From UBA6814 sp040753075 (GTDB taxonomy: Bacteria; Desulfobacterota; Desulfovibrionia; Desulfovibrionales; Desulfovibrionaceae): a DNA stretch of 34,722 nt. The DNA lies in NCBI GenBank assembly GCA_040753075.1, contig JBFMHA010000034.1, forward strand, positions 1 to 34,722. The letters run 5' to 3'. The notes under the pieces were generated by a model. The model was not told the origin of the DNA. It saw only the letters and a list, made by a program, of their open reading frames with translations, and made no database searches. Below, one piece after another: positions 30,146 to 34,722 of this stretch (position 1 is the first letter of the stretch; each line of letters opens with the position of its first letter). A program made the translations under genes and the position numbers.

Positions 30146-31666
30146 TCAGACCGCGCCGATGATGCGGTCCTGATCCTGGCCCACGTCCAGGAGCGGCGGC
30201 AGGAAGAGGGTGACGGTGGCGCCCTGGCCCACGGTGCTCGCGATCTCGATGCGGCCTCCGTATTCCTCCACGATCTTCTTGATCATGGCCAGGCCCAGGC
30301 CGTAGCCGTTGTGCTTGGTGGAGTAGAAGGGCGAGAACACGTGGGCCAGCTCCTTGTCGCTCATGCCCCGTCCGGTGTCGGCGACCGCCAGGGCGATGAG
30401 GCCGTCGGACAGGCAGGTGCGGATGCTGACCTTGCCGCCCCCGGGCATGGCCTCGATGGAGTTCTTGAGCAGGCTGACCACGCACTGCTTGAGGGCCTCG
30501 GCCTGACCCACGACCCGGGGCAGGTGGGGGTCGAGCACCACGTCGAAGACCAGGCCCGGCTGGGCGTAGCCCACCTGCATGAGCTCCACCGCCTCGCGGG
30601 CCGCCTGGTTCAAGTCCGCGCTGCCCATGGTCGGGGTGGAGGGCCGGGAGAAGTTGAGGATGTTGGAGAGCATGTGGTCCAGCCGCCGGGTCTCGTCGGC
30701 GATGATCTGGAGCTTCTCCCGGTCCCTGGGCTCCAGGCGCTCGTTGCGCAGGAGCGCGTTGGCGAAGCCGCCGATGGCCATGATGGGATTGCGTATCTCG
30801 TGGGCCAGGTAGGTGGACATCTCGCCGATGACCGTGAGCTTCTCCACCTGCTGCTGGTGCTTTTCCTTGTAGGTGCGGGCGGTGATGTCCCGGCGCATGA
30901 CCAGCACGTGGGACAGGGCGCCGGACTTGTCGAAGATGGGGTAGGAATAGACCCGGAAGTACTGCAGCCTCCCCTGGGGGTTGACCCGGGTGACCAGGGC
31001 CTCGGCCCGCTCCCGGGTCTGGCGGGTGGCGTGGAAGGGGCAGTCCTTCTCCTCCCAGCTGCAGACCGCCTGTCCGCAGAGGTCGGGCACCTCGCGGCAG
31101 GTCCGGCCCGCGATGGACTCCCGCGTCGCGTCCAGGCGGTGCAGCACGTTCTTGTTCATGTCCACGATCCGGCCCTGGCGGTCCAGGACCAGGATGTCCT
31201 CGCGCACTTCGTTGATGAGCGTGTTGATGAGCGCCCGCTGCCGGTCCAGGTGGACCTCGCATTGGGCTCCCATCTGGTGGATGCTGTGCAGGCTGCACAG
31301 GAACACGGCGGCGGTGTGGTCGATGAGGGAGACGTGCTCGGCCAGGCCGTCGCGCAGCTTCTTGAGCTTGAAGCGCTTGCCGGCCAACTCCACCAGGATG
31401 TCGATCTCCGGGTGGGCCGCGAGCATCTCCCCGTAGGACGCATAGACCTTGACCCCGCGCGCGGCCAGGGCCTCCACCTTGGGCAGGTTGTGGTCGGGCT
31501 CGGCCAGGGCCACCAGGCGCAGGCCGGGCATGAACTCCCGGTAGCTCTCGTCGCGGATGATCTCCAGGAGCGATTCGAAGCCCGGGCCCGAGCCCACGAT
31601 GCCGATGTTGTAGTCCCGGTCCTCCACCTGCCAGAGGCAGACCAGGGGTTCTTCGCGGCCGGTCAT
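30146..31666 (-). CDS. Sensor histidine kinase: Rossmann-like N-terminus, Cys-containing PAS, HisKA-HATPase
   Basis: A 506-residue cytoplasmic kinase. Residues 19-120 begin 'YNIGIVGSGPGFESLLEII', a glycine-rich beta-alpha-beta turn, and continue 'LRLVALAEPDHNLPKVEAL', 'GVKVYASYGEML' and 'EIDILVELAGK', the layout of an NAD(P)-type Rossmann domain. A PAS domain (about 150-262) holds four cysteines, C190, C197, C202 and C209 ('CSWEEKDCPF'). The H-box is 'LAHEIRNPIMAIGGFA' with H289; N, G1 and G2 boxes of the ATPase are 'LLKNSIEAM', 'VADTGRGM' and 'GYGLGLAMIKKI'. No partner receiver is fused. ATG 31666 with GGAGGA is preferred to TTG 31693. A candidate promoter lies at 31730-31758. Confidence 0.9.
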   Translation of the reverse strand: MTGREEPLVCLWQVEDRDYNIGIVGSGPGFESLLEIIRDESYREFMPGLRLVALAEPDHNLPKVEALAARGVKVYASYGEMLAAHPEIDILVELAGKRFKLKKLRDGLAEHVSLIDHTAAVFLCSLHSIHQMGAQCEVHLDRQRALINTLINEVREDILVLDRQGRIVDMNKNVLHRLDATRESIAGRTCREVPDLCGQAVCSWEEKDCPFHATRQTRERAEALVTRVNPQGRLQYFRVYSYPIFDKSGALSHVLVMRRDITARTYKEKHQQQVEKLTVIGEMSTYLAHEIRNPIMAIGGFANALLRNERLEPRDREKLQIIADETRRLDHMLSNILNFSRPSTPTMGSADLNQAAREAVELMQVGYAQPGLVFDVVLDPHLPRVVGQAEALKQCVVSLLKNSIEAMPGGGKVSIRTCLSDGLIALAVADTGRGMSDKELAHVFSPFYSTKHNGYGLGLAMIKKIVEEYGGRIEIASTVGQGATVTLFLPPLLDVGQDQDRIIGAV

Positions 31667-31729
31667 GGCGTGCGCGTCCTCCGGATCGCCCAAGGGCGGG
31701 TCGCAGTTGAGGGGAGAGCCGTCGATTCC

Positions 31730-31758
31730 CTCATACCATATTCACGCGATGGTGTTAA
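31730..31758 (-). promoter_or_regulatory. Candidate sigma-70-type promoter for the histidine kinase/methyltransferase unit
   Basis: On the - strand TTAACA (31758-31753, five of six consensus bases) and TATGAG (31735-31730, four of six) are 17 nt apart in the only AT-rich part of the 171-nt spacer upstream of the kinase. The transcript would begin about 57 nt before the ATG at 31666. Confidence 0.5.
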
Positions 31759-31837
31759 TGGGGTGCGGGCCGGGAGCCGTCCATGGGGCCTGGTCGCGAA
31801 GGCTCCGGCCGCGGCCCGGGACAGGCGAAAAGAGGGG

Positions 31838-32815
31838 CTACCTCCGGTACTTGCGCACCAGGTTCCGGGCCAGGGAGGCCAGGCCGGGCAGGTCCGGCTT
31901 GGAGACCTGCTCGTCCGCGCCCGCAGCCGCGCCCAGGTGGCGCAGGCTGTCGGTGATGAGCGAGGAGAAGAGCACCACGGGCAGATCCTTGAGCACCGGG
32001 TCGGCCTTGATCCTCCGGGTCAGGGTATGGCCGTCCATGATCGGCATCTCGATGTCGGTGACCACGATGTTCAGGAGATCGTGCAGGGGCCTGCCCTCCC
32101 GGCTCGCCTGGTCGCGGGTGCGGGCGAGGATCTCCCAGGCCTCCTTGCCGTTGAAGGTCCGGGTCACGGCGAACCCGGCCTTCTCCAGCATGCTGCCGAT
32201 CATCCGCCGGATGGAGGTGGAGTCGTCCACCACCAGGGCCTTGAAGGCGCCGGGCGGCTCGGCGTCGTCCGCGGCCATGGCCAGGACCGCGGCCTCCGTG
32301 GCCTGCTCCTCCTTGAAGAACAGGTCCGGGTTCAGGTCGCCGATGATCTTCTCGAAATCCAGGAGGAAGATGACCCGGCCCTCCTGCTTGACCACCCCGG
32401 TCAGGGTGTTGCCGGACAGGGTCTGGACCTGCTGGCTCGGGGGCTCGATCTGCTCCCAGGACAGGCGGTGGATGCGGTTCACCCCGGAGACCAGGAAGGC
32501 GTTGATGACCCGGTTGAACTCGGTGACGATGACCTTTTCGGCCTCGGTCGCGGGAGGGTTCTTGCCCAGCCACAGGGCCAGGTCCACCAGGGGGATGACC
32601 CGGTTGCGCTGGTTGAAGGCTCCCAGGATGGAGGGGTGCGGGGCGCTGGGCATTTCCGTGACCGAGGGCCGGCGGATGATCTCCAGCACCTTGGCCACGT
32701 TGATGCCGTAGTGTCCCCGGTAGACATTGCCCGCGGCGTCCGCCTCGTCAATGTAGAACTCGACGATCTCCAGTTCGCGGGCCTCGGAGACGTCGCGGGT
32801 GCCGGCCTGGGCCAT
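31838..32815 (-). CDS. cheV: Chemotaxis coupling protein CheV (CheW-receiver fusion)
   Basis: A 325-residue protein. The N-terminal CheW-like domain (about residues 12-165) includes 'ELEIVEFYIDE', 'YGINVAKVLEIIRRPSVTEMP', shown in part, 'ILGAFNQRNRVIPLVDLALWL' in part, and 'LDFEKIIGDL'. The C-terminal receiver (about 190-322) has the acid pair D197-D198 ('ALVVDDSTSIRRMI'), phospho-acceptor D254 ('VVTDIEMPIMDG') and K306 ('QVSKPDL'), so it can accept phosphate from CheA. CheV couples chemoreceptors to CheA and adapts or tunes the signal. AAGGAG lies 7 nt before ATG 32815. The frame is open upstream, but that part is antisense to the ABC gene. No other chemotaxis gene is adjacent. An 18-bp inverted repeat sits at 32842-32859. 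Confidence 0.93.
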   Translation of the reverse strand: MAQAGTRDVSEARELEIVEFYIDEADAAGNVYRGHYGINVAKVLEIIRRPSVTEMPSAPHPSILGAFNQRNRVIPLVDLALWLGKNPPATEAEKVIVTEFNRVINAFLVSGVNRIHRLSWEQIEPPSQQVQTLSGNTLTGVVKQEGRVIFLLDFEKIIGDLNPDLFFKEEQATEAAVLAMAADDAEPPGAFKALVVDDSTSIRRMIGSMLEKAGFAVTRTFNGKEAWEILARTRDQASREGRPLHDLLNIVVTDIEMPIMDGHTLTRRIKADPVLKDLPVVLFSSLITDSLRHLGAAAGADEQVSKPDLPGLASLARNLVRKYRR

Positions 32816-32841
32816 GGTCTGCTCCTTGGCGCATGGGCGCC

Positions 32842-32859
32842 GTAATTTAGGACAATTAC
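32842..32859. repeat. 18-bp inverted repeat upstream of cheV
   Basis: GTAATT (32842-32847) and AATTAC (32854-32859) flank a 6-nt spacer, 27 nt upstream of the cheV start and 83 nt upstream of the divergent ABC gene. It is an AT-rich patch in a GC-rich sequence and may be an operator or part of a promoter. It does not match the FNR, Rex or HcpR half-sites I know. Confidence 0.35.
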
Positions 32860-32941
32860 CTGCAACCGGCGCGCAAGGCAACAGGAAAGCGCGGCTTGTT
32901 CCCGCCCGGGACGGATGGTATAGGCCGGCCTTTGGAGCGGC

Positions 32942-33649
32942 GTGAACACGGGTGCAGGCATGGAGCGCGACGCGATCCTGGAGATGGTCGGGGTCAGGCT
33001 GACCCTCCTGGGGGGCAGCGGCCCGGTGGAGGTGCTGCGCGGGGCGAACCTCCGGGTGGCCCGGGGCGAGACTCTTGCCGTGGCGGGCCCGTCGGGCTCG
33101 GGCAAGACCACCCTGCTCATGGTGGCCGCGGGCCTGGAGAGGCCGGACCACGGCCTGGTGCGGGTGGCGGGGGTGGACCTGGCCGGCCTGGACGAGGACG
33201 GCCTGGCCCGTTTCCGGCGCGGCATGGTGGGCATCGTGTTCCAGGGCTTTCACCTGGTTCCCACCATGACCGCCCTGGAGAACGTGGCCCTGCCCCTGGA
33301 GTTCGCCGGGACGCGCGACGCCTTTGCCCGGGCCGCGGCCGGGCTGGCCGCGGTGGGCCTGGCCGGGCGGGAGGGGCACTACCCGGCCCAACTCTCCGGG
33401 GGCGAGCAGCAGCGGGTGGCCATCGCCCGGGCCTTCGCCCCGCGGCCGGCGTTGCTCCTGGCCGACGAACCCACCGGGAACCTGGACCAGGAGACCGGAG
33501 CCCGGGTCATGGACCTGCTCCTGTCCATGCGCGCCGCGCACGGGACCAGTCTGGTGCTGGTGACCCACGACCCGGTCCTGGCCGGACGCTGCGACCGCAC
33601 CGCGCACATGCTCGACGGCGCGCTGCTCAACGGCGGGGGGGCGGCGTGA
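32942..33649 (+). CDS. ABC transporter ATPase, LolD/YbbA/MacB-type
   Basis: A 235-residue nucleotide-binding subunit. Walker A is G49-PSGSGKT56, the Q-loop is Q101 ('GIVFQGFHLVPTMTALENV'), the signature is L151-SGGEQQ157, Walker B is 'LLLADEPTGNLD' (171-182) and the H-loop is H209 ('LVTHDP'). The 'GFHLVPTMTALENVALPL' stretch and 'EPTGNLD' are typical of the LolD/FtsE/MacB/YbbA class, which works with FtsX-fold permeases to extract or move envelope substrates mechanically rather than by classic transport. The start is GTG 32942 with GGAG at 32934-32937; ATG 32960 is the alternative. Its stop overlaps the GTG of the permease gene as GTGA. Confidence 0.92.
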   Translation: MNTGAGMERDAILEMVGVRLTLLGGSGPVEVLRGANLRVARGETLAVAGPSGSGKTTLLMVAAGLERPDHGLVRVAGVDLAGLDEDGLARFRRGMVGIVFQGFHLVPTMTALENVALPLEFAGTRDAFARAAAGLAAVGLAGREGHYPAQLSGGEQQRVAIARAFAPRPALLLADEPTGNLDQETGARVMDLLLSMRAAHGTSLVLVTHDPVLAGRCDRTAHMLDGALLNGGGAA

Positions 33650-34722
33650 GCCTGTCCGCCCGGCTGGCCCTGGCCCTGCGCCTGGCCCGGCGGGAGTTGC
33701 GCGGCGGGCTGTCCGGGTTCGGGGTGTTCCTGGCGTGCCTGGCCCTGGGCGTGGGGGCCATCGCCGCGGTGGGGAGCCTGGCGGAGTCGGTGGAGCGGGG
33801 CCTGGCCCGGGAGGCCAAGGCCATCCTGGGCGGCGACCTGGAGGTTTCCCGCTCCCACCTGGCCCTGTCCCCGGCCCAGGAGGACCTGCTCGCCGGCCGG
33901 GGCGAGGTGAGCCATACGGTGCGCGCCCGGGCCATGGCCGTGTCCCGGGCCGGGGGGCGCGCCCTGGTGGAGCTCAAGGCCGTGGACGGGGCCTGGCCGC
34001 TGTACGGCCGGCCGGTCCTGGCCCCGGACCTGCCCCTGGACCAGGCCCTGGCCGCCCGGGACGGCGGGTTCGGCGCCCTGGCCGAACAGGGCCTCCTGGA
34101 CCGCCTGGGCCTCGCGGTGGGCGACGAGATCACCGTGGGCGGGGCGGCCTTTCGCGTGCGTGCGGTCCTGGCGCGCGAACCGGACCGGGTGGGCGGGGGG
34201 CTCAGCCTGGGGCCCCGGCTGCTGGTGAGCCTGGACGGCCTGGCCGCCAGCGGCCTGGACCGGCCGGGGGCGCTCATGCGCCATTCCTGGGGGCTGCGCC
34301 TGCCCGCCGGGGCCGACGCCCGGGCCGCGGCCCGGGACCTGGAGGCCCGCCTGGGCGGGGAGGGCTTCCGGGTGCGGGAGTACGATTCCGACTCCACCCG
34401 GGTGGGCCGGTTCACCGGAAACCTGGCCATGTACCTGACCCTGGCCGGCCTGGCCACGCTCCTGGTGGGCGGCATCGGGGTGGCCGGCGCGGTGCGGACC
34501 TTCCTGGCGGGCAAGGGCCTGGCCATCGCGGCCATGAAGAGCCTGGGCGCGTCCCGGCGGATGGTGTTCGCCTCCTGCCTGCTCCAGGTGGGAGCCCTGG
34601 CCGTGGCCGGAGGCCTGCTGGGCCTGGCCGGCGGACTGGGCGCGAGCCTGTCCCTGGGGCCGCTCCTGGCCCGGCGGCTGGACCTGCCCCTGGAGGGCGG
34701 CCTGCACCCGGTCCCGCTCCTG
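33646..34722 (+). CDS. FtsX-family ABC permease (YbbP/LolC-like), 3' end cut by window
   Basis: An open frame of 359 codons runs from GTG 33646 to the right edge without a stop. It begins 'VSLSARLALALRLARRELRG', then a transmembrane helix ('GVFLACLALGVGAIAAVGSL'), then an extracytoplasmic MacB-type core ('AILGGDLEVSRSHLAL', 'GLLDRLGLAVGDEITVGG', 'FRVRAVLAREPDRVGGG'). A second helix follows ('LAMYLTLAGLATLLVGGIGV'), then 'AIAAMKSLGASRRMVF', the FtsX cytoplasmic loop, and another hydrophobic helix. This is the order of YbbP-type permeases, which usually have a second FtsX unit further on. Overlap with the ATPase gene indicates one transporter. YbbA/YbbP partners are often linked to a TesA-like esterase, which is not visible here. 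Substrate unknown. Confidence 0.85.
   Translation, partial: MSLSARLALALRLARRELRGGLSGFGVFLACLALGVGAIAAVGSLAESVERGLAREAKAILGGDLEVSRSHLALSPAQEDLLAGRGEVSHTVRARAMAVSRAGGRALVELKAVDGAWPLYGRPVLAPDLPLDQALAARDGGFGALAEQGLLDRLGLAVGDEITVGGAAFRVRAVLAREPDRVGGGLSLGPRLLVSLDGLAASGLDRPGALMRHSWGLRLPAGADARAAARDLEARLGGEGFRVREYDSDSTRVGRFTGNLAMYLTLAGLATLLVGGIGVAGAVRTFLAGKGLAIAAMKSLGASRRMVFASCLLQVGALAVAGGLLGLAGGLGASLSLGPLLARRLDLPLEGGLHPVPLL

Overview
This is a very GC-rich bacterial chromosome segment. Its backbone is a complete, collinear division and cell-wall (dcw) cluster on the + strand: mraZ, rsmH, ftsL-like, ftsI, murE, murF, mraY, murD, ftsW, murG, murC, murB, ftsQ, ftsA, ftsZ (about 2.15-19.2 kb). The absence of ddl, a single-PASTA FtsI, the accompanying sensory genes and a near-consensus sigma-54 element suggest a Desulfovibrionales-type member of the former Deltaproteobacteria. 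That placement is inference from gene content and protein style; no rRNA gene is present to settle it. MurE carries the DNPR motif, so a meso-diaminopimelate peptidoglycan is expected.

Layout. 0-2.1 kb: the tail of an EamA-like transporter, a CBS-pair protein, a bidirectional terminator, and a convergent HD-GYP-type gene. 2.1-19.2 kb: the dcw operon, preceded by a spacer whose last part holds three 10-bp-phased TGGT/TGGG repeats that look like the MraZ autoregulatory operator and overlap the mraZ ribosome binding site. Most genes overlap by 1-14 nt or abut, so translational coupling is likely. ftsL, ftsI, murE, ftsW and ftsQ start with GTG. 19.2-22.6 kb: a structured 300-nt spacer, an M23 (LytM/MepM-like) peptidase, and a radical SAM protein. 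22.6-26.0 kb (- strand): a PAS-PAS-PAS-GGDEF-EAL protein followed 15 nt later by lgt. The radical SAM gene and lgt converge on a 30-bp perfect palindrome that includes both stop codons. 26.1-27.3 kb (- strand): two adjacent genes that look like the N- and C-terminal halves of RdgC. 27.4-28.1 kb: a VOC/glyoxalase protein. 28.1-29.3 kb (- strand): a degenerate receiver-TPR protein. 29.3-29.5 kb: a sigma-54-like promoter facing a strong terminator about 135 bp away with no gene between, a candidate small RNA. 29.5-31.7 kb (- strand): a histidine kinase with a Rossmann-like N-terminal domain, followed by a methyltransferase. 31.8-32.8 kb (- strand): CheV. 32.9 kb to the end (+): an ABC ATPase and the start of its FtsX-family permease (YbbA/YbbP or LolD-like), cut by the window edge.

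Functionally, the dcw genes make lipid II (MurB-G, MraY), polymerise and cross-link it (FtsW, FtsI) and build the divisome (FtsZ, FtsA, FtsQ, FtsL), with MraZ as the probable local regulator. The flanks are dominated by signalling genes: c-di-GMP turnover (HD-GYP, GGDEF-EAL), chemotaxis (CheV) and two-component or receiver proteins.

The observations I rate highest are the candidate sigma-54-driven small RNA (29340-29529), the split RdgC pair, the tandem C-terminal-peptide motifs in FtsZ, the MraZ operator overlapping the RBS, and the Rossmann-PAS histidine kinase. I did not find an obvious unknown multi-gene defence or mobile system; no IS, CRISPR, tRNA or rRNA gene was recognised.
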